A stretch of 64,000 nucleotides of DNA, from assembly GCA_963778895.1 (NCBI GenBank), contig CAVZVZ010000007.1, positions 1 to 64,000 of the forward strand. Reading direction: 5' to 3'. Positions 26,414-35,812 of this stretch are shown one piece after another. The stretch is from CAVZVZ01 sp963778895 (GTDB lineage: Bacteria; Actinomycetota; Acidimicrobiia; Acidimicrobiales; Acidimicrobilacustridaceae). The stretch's first letter is position 1, and every line of letters begins with the position of its first letter. Under the pieces are notes generated by a model, which saw only the letters and a list, made by a program, of their open reading frames with translations, made no database searches and had not been told where the DNA came from. The translations under genes were made by a program, and so were the position numbers.

Positions 26414-27178
26414 ATGACCCGCCTCTCCGAGCTCCATGACCTCCGCGGCCGGGTGGCAGTCGTGACCGGTGGGTCGCGCGGCATCGGACGCGCGATCGTG
26501 CAGGTCCTGGCGGAGGCGGGCGCCGACGTCGTCATCGCGTCGCGCAAGCTCGACGCGTGCGAAGCCGCGGCTGACGAAGTGCGAGCGTCGACCGGGGTTC
26601 GAGCCGTCGCCGTCGCCTGTCATGTCGGCCATTGGGCCGAGTGCGATGCGTTGGTGACCGAGACGTTGGCGCAACTGGGTCGGCTCGACGTGTTCGTCAA
26701 CAACGCCGGCATGTCACCGACCTACGAGCGCCTCGACGCGGTGAGCGAGGAGCTGTGGGACAAGACGCTCGCGGTGAACCTCAAGGGGCCTTTCCGACTG
26801 GGAGTGCACGCCGCGACCCACATGGCCGCCCACGACGGTGGCTCGATCATCAACATCGGCACCGCCGGCTCGCTGATCGCGAGCGTCGACGAGCTCCCGT
26901 ACGCCTGCGCCAAGGCAGGTCTCAACGCTCTCACGGTCGGCCTCGCCGAGGCCTTCGCCCCCAAAGTCCGCGTCAACGCGATCCTCCCCGGACCGTTCCG
27001 CACGGACGCGAGCAAGGCGTGGGCGCCCGAGGGTCCCGAGGCGCCGTTCGTGCCGTTGGGTCGTATGGGTGACCCCGAGGAGGTCGCGCCGCTGGCGCTG
27101 CACCTTGCCAGCGCGGCGTCGAGCTTCACGACCGGAGCGATCATTCGGGTCGACGGCGGCGTAACTCGCAAAGTGTGA
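26414..27178 (+). CDS. Short-chain dehydrogenase/reductase
   Basis: A 254-residue classical SDR. The NAD(P)-binding motif is VVTGGSRGIGRAI; NNAGMSP and the catalytic region IGTAGSLIASVDELPYACAK give Tyr and Lys (YxxxK). NAILPGPFRTDASKAW and the C-terminal TTGAIIRVDGGVTRKV complete the fold. Arg-Lys in ASRKLDAC after beta-2 suggests NADP preference. It lies 57 nt upstream of the two-domain CoA-transferase, so both may act in one acyl-CoA or steroid-like degradation pathway; substrate unknown. Confidence 0.88.
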   Translation: MTRLSELHDLRGRVAVVTGGSRGIGRAIVQVLAEAGADVVIASRKLDACEAAADEVRASTGVRAVAVACHVGHWAECDALVTETLAQLGRLDVFVNNAGMSPTYERLDAVSEELWDKTLAVNLKGPFRLGVHAATHMAAHDGGSIINIGTAGSLIASVDELPYACAKAGLNALTVGLAEAFAPKVRVNAILPGPFRTDASKAWAPEGPEAPFVPLGRMGDPEEVAPLALHLASAASSFTTGAIIRVDGGVTRKV

Positions 27179-27235
27179 GCTGCGTACCCAGCGGGCAATG
27201 TCGTCGGCGGGCACAGCCGCCATAGGCTCGGCGCC

Positions 27236-29636
27236 TTGACCGGCCGACCCGAATCCGAGGTGTCCGAAGGCACGGGGTTGCTGACCGGCACGCGCGTGGT
27301 CGACCTGGCGGGCGAGCCCGCCGCGATGACCGGCCGCATCCTGGCCGACCTCGGCGCCGAGGTGGTCAAGGTCGAGCCGGTCGGCGGTGACCCGCTGCGG
27401 ATGGCGTCACCGCTCGGGCCGGACGGTACGTCCCTTCGCTTCGTCGCGTGGAATGCGGGCAAGCGTTCGATGGTGGTCGACGGGCCGGCGGATCCTCGCC
27501 TCGTGGAGTTGCTCCGCGACGCGGATGTGGTACTCGACACGCCGGGATGGCCCGGCGCGATCGTCCTCGACCCTGAGGTCGCCCCGCACCTCGTGTGGGT
27601 GTCGGTGACACCCTTCGGTCGAAGTGGGCCGCGCGCGAGTTGGAAGGCGAGCGATCTCGGGGTCATGGCGTCGACCGGCAACATGTACTGCACCGGCGAC
27701 CCCGACCGTCCACCGGTCCGGAGCACCGAGCCGTCGGGCTGGGCCCACGTCGGGGCCGAGGCCGCGGTCGCGACGCTGACCGCGCTGGCATCGGGTCTTC
27801 CACAACGTGTGGATGTGTCCGCACAAGAAGCGGTCATGATCGCGTCGATGGGTCACGTGGGCCGTTTCGCTCGTACCCACCAGCGCGGCCGTCGGTCCGG
27901 CGCCAAGATCGGGGTGACGCGTGAGATCTGGCCGTGTGCGGATGGCTTCGTGTCGTTCGGCCTACGCGGTGGCAAGTCGCGGGTAGCCAACATGCAGACC
28001 ATCGCTCGGTTGGTCGAGGACGACGGCTTGGCCACGTCTGCGTTGATCGGTCGTGACTGGACGACCTACGACCACAACACGATGACGGCGGACGAGCTCG
28101 AGTCCATCGCCGCACCGGTGGCCGCCTACTTCGCCCGTCACACCATGGCCGAGCTCTACGAGATCGCGGTTGCGACGAACCTGATGCTCGCACCGGTCAA
28201 CTCCCCGCGTGAGCTGGTGGCCAGCCGCCAGCTCGCCGCACGCGACTTCTTCGGCAAACTCGGCGACGTCACGCACTTCCCTCGCTCCTTCCTTCAGGTG
28301 ACGAGTACCGACGACGTCGTGGCGCGCCCGGGCCCCGCGAGTCCATCCCCTCCGTTGGAAGCGGCATCGGTGAAGGCACCGCGCTGGTCCAGCGCGTCGC
28401 GCGGGCGGGCCTGCGGCCCACACGCGGCCGACGCGCGCGTGGGAAGGGACGCGCATCCTCGAGTTCGGGACCGGAGCGGCCGGTCCCATCGCAGTGCGCT
28501 ACTTCGCCGAGCACGGCGCCACGGTCATCCGGGTCGAGTCGCGGTCTCGCCCCGACTTCTTGCGCACGTACGGCTTCGCGTCGGGCAACCCCTGCGGTCT
28601 CGAAGGTTCGGACATGTTCGACGCGGTCAACGTCGGCAAGTTCGGCGTGACGCTCAACTTGAAGCACCCCGAGGGTGTCGCGTTGGCTCTCCGCCTCATC
28701 GACTGGGCCGATGCCGTGGCCGAGAACTTCGCGCCCCGCGCCATGCGGAGCTTCGGCCTCGACTACGCCTCGTTGGCCCCGGATCATCCGGGCCTGGTCA
28801 TGGTCAGCTCTTGTCTGCAGGGCCAGACCGGACCGCACAAGGATTATCCCGGATTCGGCGGGCAGGGCTCCGCGCTCGGTGGCTACAACCTGCTCACGGG
28901 CTGGCCCGATCGTGAGCCCGTAGGACCGTTCGGGACGATCACCGACTCCTTGGCCCCGCGCTTCGTCGCCACCGCGCTCGCGGCCGGCCTCCTGCATCGT
29001 CGGCGGACCGGGCGGGGTGTCCACCTGGACGTGAGCCAGGTCGAGGCGGCCGTCTACTCGCTGACGCCTTGGGTGCTCGACTACGACGTGAACGGGCACA
29101 CCGGCATTCGACAAGGCAATCGATCCGATCGTTTCGTACCCCACGGGGCCTTTCCGTGCCGGGGTGACGACCGCTTCGTGGCGCTCGCGTGTTGGGATGA
29201 CGACGAGTGGTCCCGCCTCGCCGCGGTCATGGGACTCGACGAGCCGACGACCCAGGCGCTCAGCACGCTCGAAGCCCGCCGGTCCCGCATCGACGAAGTC
29301 GAGGCGCTCGTCGGCGACTGGACCGCCGATCAGGACCTGGCGACCGTGGCCGCGGTGTTGCAGGACATCGGCGTCGAGGCTGTACCCGTCGCCGACCTTG
29401 GCGATGCCGCGACCGACGAGCAGTTGCTCCATCGAGGCCACTTCGTCACCCTCGAGCACCCCTGCATGGGCCCGTGCGGCTATGAGCGCAACGGGTTCCG
29501 TCTCTCCGATGCCGAGGCGGGTTACGAGCGGACCTCACCGCTGCTCGGCGAGCACAACGATTGGGTGTTGAGCGAGATCCTCGGGCTCGACGCAACCGAG
29601 CGGGCTCGCCTCGCTGGCGAGGGCGTGCTCGAGTAG
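27236..29636 (+). CDS. Two-domain family III CoA-transferase (CaiB/BaiF), with two frameshifts in the linker
   Basis: TTG 27236 starts a protein of ~800 residues containing two tandem CaiB/BaiF domains. The first has LTGTRVVDLAGEPAAMTGRI … LGAEVVKVEPVGGDPLR … WNAGKRSMVVD. The second has TRILEFGTGAAGPIAVRYFA … HGATVIRVESRSRPDFLRTY … VNVGKFGVTLNLKHPEGV and GLVMVSSCLQGQTGP. Family III enzymes move CoA between carboxylic acids using a catalytic Asp. Tandem copies of ~400 residues are usual in actinobacterial degradation clusters. Between them the frame changes near 28340 and again near 28440; the intermediate frame (RESIPSVGSGIGEGTALVQR) restores a sensible linker. Confidence 0.85.
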
Positions 29637-29652
29637 CTCGATTGTTGACCGT

Positions 29653-31014
29653 TCACGGCCGGATCGTGAGCGTGTCCCCCGTGGTGCGTCCCACGGCTGC
29701 GACATGCATTCGACGGGGGTTGGGATAGCCGATCTGTTCCCCATCCCACGCCGCGAAGACGATGGCCAACCCGCCGTGTATGTCGGTGAAGAACTCCGCA
29801 CCACCTGGTCCCGCGAATCCGTTGGTCGATCGGAGCACCACGTTGTCGGCCGGTTTCGTGCACGGCCCGAGCGGGCCGGCGCAGACGGCGTCACCGACTG
29901 CGTACTGGTCGCCGGCCCAAGAGTTGCCGGAGTACAGCAACATCCAGGTGTCGCCCACCATCGACATCGACGGACCTTCGATGACCTTGCCCTCCCAGGC
30001 CCGATCGGCCGTGGCGAGTACCACCGGGTCGCCGACGAGCGAGCCCCCGTCAGGTCCGAGTTGTTGCGCCCACAGTTGGCTGGCACCGCCCACCGTCTCG
30101 TCTTCGCTCTTCCAGGTGAGATAGGAGTTGCCGTCCGGGTCCGTGTACGGGCTCGGGTCGATCGACCCGCCCAGGTCGGTCTGGCAGATGAGCGGTGCCG
30201 CGGAAAGGTCGAGGTAGGGGCCTTGCGGCGCGGTGGACACTGCGTCGCTGACACATTGCTTTCCCGACGAACGTTCGCGGGCGCTGTAGTAGAGCACGTA
30301 CCCGCTCGCCGTTCGCATGACGGAGGGCGACCATGTCTGCCCGGGTTGTGCCCAGGCCGGCAACGTGGGCAGCGCGTTGCCGGCGATCTGCCAGTGATGC
30401 TCGTCGCTCGACGAGAGAACTTGCACCTGGCCCGCGCTGCCGTTGGTCCCGAACGCGTAGTAGTGCCCGCCGTCGACGAGTACAAAGGGATCGGGGAAGT
30501 CGAAGGGGTACACCGCACCATCCGAACCGCTGGCCAGGTCGTCGGCCTGTTGGCACGTCGCCGAGCCGGACTCGAGCGTCGCCCGTGCGCTGTTCGTATC
30601 ACCGTTCTCGAGATCGCGTCGCGTCGAGTCCAAGGTCTCGAGACAGGACGCCATGACCGTGGCCTGGCGGACGGTGGAGTCGACTTGATCCTGGGTAGTC
30701 GCGAGCTCAGCGTTCGCCGAATCGAGCTGGTCGCGTATCTGTAGGAGCTGCAGGGTGGCCGCGACGATGTGATCGGCGCGGGCCTGGTCGTCGTCGCGGT
30801 CATGGGTCGCGTCGTCGATCGCCGACTGCGTCTGTTGGAGCTCGTTGGTCACGTCGGCCAGATCGTCACTCGCGTCCCTCAGTTGGGTGTCAGCGGTCGC
30901 GAGGTCGGTCGTGGCGTGGGCGTGCTCGATCACGCCCGCGAGAAACGCGACGGTGCTCACCGCGAGAAGAGCCACGAGGAACCTCTGCGACCACGGTTGC
31001 CGCCGGCGTGTCAT
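29653..31014 (-). CDS. Membrane-anchored coiled-coil protein with C-terminal GH43-like five-bladed propeller
   Basis: ATG 31014 overlaps the stop of the upstream gene (ATGA). The 453-residue protein has a basic start and a transmembrane helix (FLVALLAVSTVAFLAGVI). A heptad-rich coiled coil of ~110 residues and a short domain with a Cys pair (ATVMASCLETLDSTRR … SATCQQADD) follow. From ~165 comes a glycoside hydrolase family 43-like propeller with its acidic triad in equivalent places: FPDPFVLVDG (base Asp), GSIDPSPYTDPDGNSYL (pKa-modulating Asp) and GKVIEGPSM (acid Glu). It is probably an extracytoplasmic arabinan/xylan-type hydrolase tethered to the membrane. The coiled-coil region is paralogous to the upstream protein. 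Confidence 0.8.
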   Translation of the reverse strand: MTRRRQPWSQRFLVALLAVSTVAFLAGVIEHAHATTDLATADTQLRDASDDLADVTNELQQTQSAIDDATHDRDDDQARADHIVAATLQLLQIRDQLDSANAELATTQDQVDSTVRQATVMASCLETLDSTRRDLENGDTNSARATLESGSATCQQADDLASGSDGAVYPFDFPDPFVLVDGGHYYAFGTNGSAGQVQVLSSSDEHHWQIAGNALPTLPAWAQPGQTWSPSVMRTASGYVLYYSARERSSGKQCVSDAVSTAPQGPYLDLSAAPLICQTDLGGSIDPSPYTDPDGNSYLTWKSEDETVGGASQLWAQQLGPDGGSLVGDPVVLATADRAWEGKVIEGPSMSMVGDTWMLLYSGNSWAGDQYAVGDAVCAGPLGPCTKPADNVVLRSTNGFAGPGGAEFFTDIHGGLAIVFAAWDGEQIGYPNPRRMHVAAVGRTTGDTLTIRP

Positions 31015-31605
31015 GGGCTACCGATGGAGGTGAACACGCCACTTCCCGCGACGCGGCAGGATTCTGTCGCCATGGCGTAGAGCGACGACGTGCCCGGTGG
31101 GCTCGTCTGCGCGACCCCGAGAGCTTGTTTCGCGTCCGCCAAACAGCCCACCAGTCGATCGTGTTCGACCGCGTCGAAGCTCGCCGCCGCGGTGAGTTGG
31201 GCCAATGCGTCCTGCGCAATCGCAAGGTCGTCCGCGGTCGAAGTGAGGTCGGCATCGTTCGCTTCGGGTGAGACGCCGGGGGCCAACTTCGCGATGGCGT
31301 TGGCGAGTGCGAGCGGCGGCGGACGCGTCCTGGTCGCTCGTCTGCGCCAGGGTCGCTTGGTCGTTCGCGAGGTCGGTCGCCGCAGTGTCTCGTTGCGCTC
31401 GGACGGCCGATGTCTCGTGGCGCACCTGGCGGGCCCCCCACATCGACCAGCCGACACTCACCTGGAGGCCCAGGGCCACGATCGCGGTGACGACCGCGAG
31501 TCGTTGCAGTCGTCTGCTGGGACGTCGTTGCGGATGGTGCGCGTCATCGCGTGGTCGTACCTCGTCTGATCGCGGTACGCGGTCGGTGGCGAAGTCAGTG
31601 AGCAT
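31011..31605 (-). CDS. Membrane-anchored coiled-coil protein, paralog of the N-terminal half of the GH43-like protein (one frameshift)
   Basis: It begins at ATG 31605 with a basic segment, then a transmembrane helix (RLAVVTAIVALGLQVSVGW) and an Ala/Asp/Gln-rich coiled coil. The frame changes near 31310 and continues as LALANAIAKLAPGVSPEAND … EHDRLVGCLADAKQALG … ATESCRVAGSG to TGA 31011-31013. The layout (TM, coiled coil, then two cysteines ~35 residues apart) matches the first ~165 residues of the following gene. The stop overlaps that gene's ATG. Function unknown; extracytoplasmic by topology. Confidence 0.65.
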
Positions 31606-31747
31606 CGGCGCAGATCACCATGTGGAGCTGAGAGTTGTCTGTAACGGTGGTGAAATATCGGCCGAACGCCGCATCGACGTGAGCTCTTCACAGAGTTCTT
31701 AGTTTCGCTTTCGGTCGCTCTTCAGGTTCGGGGCGCACGATCCCGGC

Positions 31748-33085
31748 ATGCGAACCGCGACTCGGCACAAGATCCTCTACGGGGTGCTCGTGGTGGCGTT
31801 GGTCGGCGCAGCCGTCCTCGTCTACGCGCAGCTCAAACCGAAGGCGGCGTCGTCCGCCACGACCACGCGCACGGTGACGGTGCAGACGGGCTCGGTCACG
31901 TCGAGTGTTTCGGCGTCGGGCAATCTCGAGCCGGGCACGTCGACCGACGTGAACTTCCAGACGAGTGGCACCATCGTCGAGGTCGACGTGGCGGCCGGGC
32001 AGGACGTGACCGCTGGTCAAACCTTGGCCAAACTTGATCCCGCGACTGCGGACGCGAGCTTGCAAGTGGCGCAGCTGAACCTACGCGCCGCCAACGAACA
32101 GCTCGCGCAGGCGAACGACGCCCTCGCGCAAGCCGAATCGCAGTCGACGAGCGCCGTTTCCGCGTCGAGCGGTTCTGGCCAAGGAACCCAGGGGGGGACG
32201 ACGTCGGTCGCGTCCGCGCAGGCCAGCGTGTACTCGGCGCAGGCGACCGTGATCCAAGCGCAGAGCTCGGTCGAAGCAGCCCAGAAGTCGGTCGACGCGA
32301 CGACGTTGACGGCACCGGTTTCCGGGCAGGCGATCGCGGTCAACGGTTCGGTCGGGGAGCAGGTCGGCTCGAGTGGAACGGGGTCGAGCTCGGCGAGCGG
32401 CTCGGGGTCTGGCAGCACTTCGCGATCCGGTAGCGCCGCTGGCGGCTCGGGCACGAGCAGTTCCGGCTCGGCCGGCTCCGCAACATCGTCCAGTTCGGGC
32501 ACGTCATCGACCGCCACGGCCTTCGCCACGATCGTCGATCCCACGAGCCTCGAGGTGCAGGTGGGCTTTCCGGAAACCGATGCGGTCAAGGTGCACGTCG
32601 GCCAACCGGCCACGGTGTCGGTGAACGCGCTGCCGACCGCCCAACTCTCGGGTTCGGTCACCGCGGTGGCCCCGACCGCGACCGTCTCGAACAACGTCGT
32701 GACCTACGTGGCCACCGTCGCCCTCAACAACCCACCGGACACGCTGAAGATCGGTATGACGGCGAGCGTCACTGTGACGACACAAACGAAGGACAACGTC
32801 GTGATGGTGCAGACCGCTGCGATCCAGACCCAGGCCGGTGCCAGCTATGTGACCAAGATGCAGAACGGTCAACAAGTGCAGACGCCGGTCACCGTCGGTC
32901 TGCAAGGTGACAGCAGCACCGAGATCGTCTCCGGCTTGAACGCCGGCGATCAGGTCGTGGTGTCGACAGGATCGGTGTCGACCGGAACGACGCCACGCGC
33001 GAGCACCGGGACCTCCGGCAGTCTCACCGGTGGTGGCGGCTTCGGAGGCGGCGGGGGAGTCGGCGGTGCAGGGGGTCGAGGATGA
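31748..33085 (+). CDS. MacA/HlyD-type efflux adaptor (periplasmic adaptor-like)
   Basis: A 445-residue membrane-fusion protein with one N-terminal helix (ILYGVLVVALVGAAVLVYAQ). A lipoyl half-motif (GSVTSSVSASGNLEPG … GTIVEVDVAAGQDVTAGQTL), a helical hairpin (~95-185), the second half (TTLTAPVSGQAIAVNGSVGE) and a beta-barrel (LEVQVGFPETDAVKVHVGQP) follow. Within the lipoyl region is a ~65-residue Ser/Gly-only linker, and the C-terminus is Gly-rich. The gene overlaps the ABC ATPase gene by 4 nt (ATGA). Such tripartite-like adaptors also occur in single-membrane bacteria, where they probably work with the ABC permease alone. Confidence 0.88.
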   Translation: MRTATRHKILYGVLVVALVGAAVLVYAQLKPKAASSATTTRTVTVQTGSVTSSVSASGNLEPGTSTDVNFQTSGTIVEVDVAAGQDVTAGQTLAKLDPATADASLQVAQLNLRAANEQLAQANDALAQAESQSTSAVSASSGSGQGTQGGTTSVASAQASVYSAQATVIQAQSSVEAAQKSVDATTLTAPVSGQAIAVNGSVGEQVGSSGTGSSSASGSGSGSTSRSGSAAGGSGTSSSGSAGSATSSSSGTSSTATAFATIVDPTSLEVQVGFPETDAVKVHVGQPATVSVNALPTAQLSGSVTAVAPTATVSNNVVTYVATVALNNPPDTLKIGMTASVTVTTQTKDNVVMVQTAAIQTQAGASYVTKMQNGQQVQTPVTVGLQGDSSTEIVSGLNAGDQVVVSTGSVSTGTTPRASTGTSGSLTGGGGFGGGGGVGGAGGRG

Positions 33086-33836
33086 GCGGTGAGCATCCGA
33101 CGGTGATCGACCTGCACGGCATCGTGAAGACGTATGCGAGCGGTCCGTTGGAGGTGCACACGCTGCGCGGCATCGACCTGACGATCGACCGCGGTGACTT
33201 CGTGGCGATCGTCGGTGCATCGGGATCCGGGAAGTCGACACTCATGAACATCATCGGGTGCCTCGACGTGCCGACCCGCGGGCGGTATCTGCTCGACGGG
33301 GTGGATGTGCGTCCGCTCGACGACGGTCAGTTGTCGACCATCCGCAACCGCAAGATCGGTTTCATCTTCCAGAGCTACAACCTGATCCCCCGCACCACGG
33401 CGTTGGCGAACGTCGAGCTCGCCCTGGCTTACGGAGGCGTGAAGCGGCGGGAGCGCCGCGGTCGCGCGCGCAGGCGGCGCTCGAGTCCGTAGGGCTCGGC
33501 GATCGGGTCGAGCACTTCCCCTCTGAGCTCTCGGGTGGTCAACAGCAGCGGGTGGCCGTGGCCCGAGCGCTCGTGACGGAACCGGCACTGCTTCTCGCCG
33601 ACGAGCCGACCGGCAACCTCGACACGTCGTCGACGGCCGAGATCATGCGGCTCTTCTCGGTGCTCAACCATGAGGGTCGAACGATCATCCTCATCACCCA
33701 CGAGGAAGACGTCGCGGCGTGCGCGAACAGAGTCATTCATCTCCGTGACGGGATAGTCCTGTCGGATGAGCGCTCCGTACCGGCCTCGTCGGCCGGCACG
33801 AGCGAGGCTCGTGATCGACTCACTGGGGTGCGCTAG
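33082..33836 (+). CDS. MacB-type ABC transporter ATPase (one frameshift)
   Basis: The protein is ~250 residues after correction. Walker A is GASGSGKSTLMNIIGCLDVP, the Q-loop FIFQSYNLIPRTTALANVEL. The frame changes near 33460 (…GGVKRRERR to AQAALESVGLGDRVEHFP). Then come the signature LSGGQQQRVAVARAL, Walker B LLLADEPTGNLD and the H-loop ILITHEE. This is the LolD/MacB subfamily. It overlaps the adaptor upstream, and its stop overlaps the GTG of the permease (TAGTG). Together the three genes form one exporter, perhaps for a peptide, antibiotic or lipid. Confidence 0.88.
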
Positions 33837-35062
33837 TGAGCGTCGACAGCATCGCCATCGCCTGGCGTGGCATCACCGCCAACAAGTTGCGCTCGGCATT
33901 GACTGTGCTCGGCATCCTGATCGGCGTCGCTGCGGTGATCATCCTGGTCGCGGTGGGGAACGGGTCGTCGCTCGCCGTGCAGGACCGCATCCAGAACCTC
34001 GGCACGAACACCCTCACGGTGTTCAACCGGGGCCGGTTCGGTGGACCACAACGCACCGGTACGCAATCGACGGCGATCGTCATCAACGACGGTGACATCA
34101 CCGCGCTGAACGACACGTCGCAAGCACCGGACATCGCATCGGCGTCGCCCGTCGTGAACGTGCAGGGCGCGACGGTGACACACGGCGGGGCGTCCACGAC
34201 CATCAGCCAACTGATCGGGAGCGATGCCAACTATCTCTCGACGACCGATCGGAGCATCGCGGCGGGTCGAGCGCTCACGCCCGAGGACGTGACCAGCCAC
34301 GCGCGGGTGTTGGTGATCGGCCCCACCGCGGCCGCCAACCTGTTCGGCCCGGGAGAGACAGTGGTGGGTTCGACTCTCGAGATCAACGGGATCTCGTACC
34401 AGATTGTCGGGCTGCAGGCGGCGAAAGGCGCCAACGGCGCGCAAGATCTCGACGACTTCGCGGTCGCGCCCTACACCGCGGTGCAGGACACGTTGACCGG
34501 CCGCACGCAGGGCTACCAACAGGTCGTGGCCCAGTCGACATCGGCCAACGCGGAAGGAGATGCGCAAGCAGAGATCGTGAGCATCCTCGACTCGCGCCAT
34601 CAGCTGTCGGCGACGTCGACCACACCGTTCAACGTGTTGAACCAAGCCAGTCTGTTGCAGACGACCCAGGACACGAACCGCACCTTTACGATCCTGCTCG
34701 GCGCCGTCGCCGCGATCTCATTGCTCGTCGGTGGGATCGGGGTGATGAACATCATGCTCGTCACGGTCACCGAGCGAACGCGTGAAATAGGGATACGCAA
34801 GGCCATTGGTGCCCGGAAGGGCGCCATCCTCTCGCAGTTCATGGTCGAGGCCGTGATGTTGACGCTGCTCGGCGGTGTCGCGGGAGTGATCGTTGGGATC
34901 ATCGGAACCCGGTTCACGATCGTGGGCGTCGCGCCCGTGATCGCGGATTACTCGATCCCGCTGGCGTTCGGCGTCGCCGTGACCGTCGGCCTGTTCTTCG
35001 GTATCTACCCAGCCAACCGAGCCGCGTCGATGCGACCGATCGACGCGCTCCGCCACGAATGA
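33836..35062 (+). CDS. MacB-like ABC transporter permease (FtsX/MacB_PCD)
   Basis: A 408-residue permease with the MacB topology. The first helix follows IAWRGITANKLRSALTVLGI / LIGVAAVIILVAVGNG. A ~230-residue extracytoplasmic MacB_PCD domain (GTNTLTVF … SPVVNVQGATVTHGG … RALTPEDV) comes next. Three C-terminal helices end with GIGVMNIMLVTVTERTREIG / IRKAIGARKGAILSQFMVEA and YPANRAASMRPIDALRHE, the coupling-loop signature of this family. Starts at GTG 33836, coupled to the ATPase; overlaps the next gene by ATGA. Confidence 0.9.
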   Translation: MSVDSIAIAWRGITANKLRSALTVLGILIGVAAVIILVAVGNGSSLAVQDRIQNLGTNTLTVFNRGRFGGPQRTGTQSTAIVINDGDITALNDTSQAPDIASASPVVNVQGATVTHGGASTTISQLIGSDANYLSTTDRSIAAGRALTPEDVTSHARVLVIGPTAAANLFGPGETVVGSTLEINGISYQIVGLQAAKGANGAQDLDDFAVAPYTAVQDTLTGRTQGYQQVVAQSTSANAEGDAQAEIVSILDSRHQLSATSTTPFNVLNQASLLQTTQDTNRTFTILLGAVAAISLLVGGIGVMNIMLVTVTERTREIGIRKAIGARKGAILSQFMVEAVMLTLLGGVAGVIVGIIGTRFTIVGVAPVIADYSIPLAFGVAVTVGLFFGIYPANRAASMRPIDALRHE

Positions 35063-35718
35063 AAGGGAAACCCCAGATGCCCCCGCACCCAGATGACCAG
35101 TACCAGCCCCCTCAGGGGCCTGAACCGACTCCGCCGTATCCGCCCTCGGCGCCACCCATCGATCCGACGACGTCAGCGCCATCAGGCGAGAGCAGTGAGG
35201 AGTGGTCGCAAACCGGACCGGCCAAGGGGATCCGCGTTCGCATACCGGTCGCAGTTCTGGTCGTGGCGCTCGTGGCCTTGCTCGGTGTGTTCGCTGGTAC
35301 CCGCCTGCACTCCAGCAGCGCCAGCGCGACGACGAATACCGCATCAGCTACTCCCGCCGCGGCCAACGGAGGCCAAGGACGCGGTGCGGGTCGTGGGTTC
35401 GGTGGTGGAGCCGGAGGCGCTGGTGGTGGTGGCGTGTTCGGAACCGTCGCGTCCGTAAACGGCAACACGATCACCGTCACGACACAGAACGGCCAGACCC
35501 AGACCGTCATCCTGGGGTCGGGTACGACGATCTCGAAGACGACGGCCGGCACACCGGCGGATGTCACCGCCGGGCAGTCGGTGGTCGTGCGGGGCGCGGC
35601 GAACAGCGACGGCTCGACTGCCGCCGACTCGATCACCATCGGCAACCCCGGTGGGTTCGGTCCTCCGGGAGCAGGCGCTGGCAATGGCGCGAACGCGTCG
35701 GGGGCTGCCGGCAACTGA
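35059..35718 (+). CDS. DUF5666-like membrane-anchored protein
   Basis: ATG 35059 overlaps the permease stop (ATGA). The 219-residue protein has a Pro/Gln-rich cytoplasmic N-terminus, one transmembrane helix (VRIPVAVLVVALVALLGVFA), a Gly-rich linker and a small beta domain. The domain repeats the pattern GTVASVNGNTITVTTQNGQT … GTTISKTTAGTPADVTAGQS … VVVRGAA, typical of DUF5666 (OB-like). The C-terminus is Gly/Ala-rich. Co-occurrence with MacAB-type operons in actinobacteria is common; its role is unknown, possibly an accessory extracytoplasmic subunit. Confidence 0.8.
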   Translation: MKGKPQMPPHPDDQYQPPQGPEPTPPYPPSAPPIDPTTSAPSGESSEEWSQTGPAKGIRVRIPVAVLVVALVALLGVFAGTRLHSSSASATTNTASATPAAANGGQGRGAGRGFGGGAGGAGGGGVFGTVASVNGNTITVTTQNGQTQTVILGSGTTISKTTAGTPADVTAGQSVVVRGAANSDGSTAADSITIGNPGGFGPPGAGAGNGANASGAAGN

Positions 35719-35769
35719 CGACCGGATCGCCTAACCGACGGGGGACGTGGGCAGCAGGGTCACTCGACG

Positions 35770-35805
35770 CGACTGGCAGGGTCAGGGCGACTCGCAGGGT
35801 CAGGT
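35770..35805 (+). repeat. Two tandem 18-bp direct repeats
   Basis: CGACTGGCAGGGTCAGGG is followed at once by CGACTCGCAGGGTCAGGT (16 of 18 positions identical). A partial third unit lies just after (GGCTCAGGGCGAC). It is located between the convergent ends of the DUF5666 and AfsR-like genes. Confidence 0.7.
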
Positions 35806-35812
35806 GAACGGC

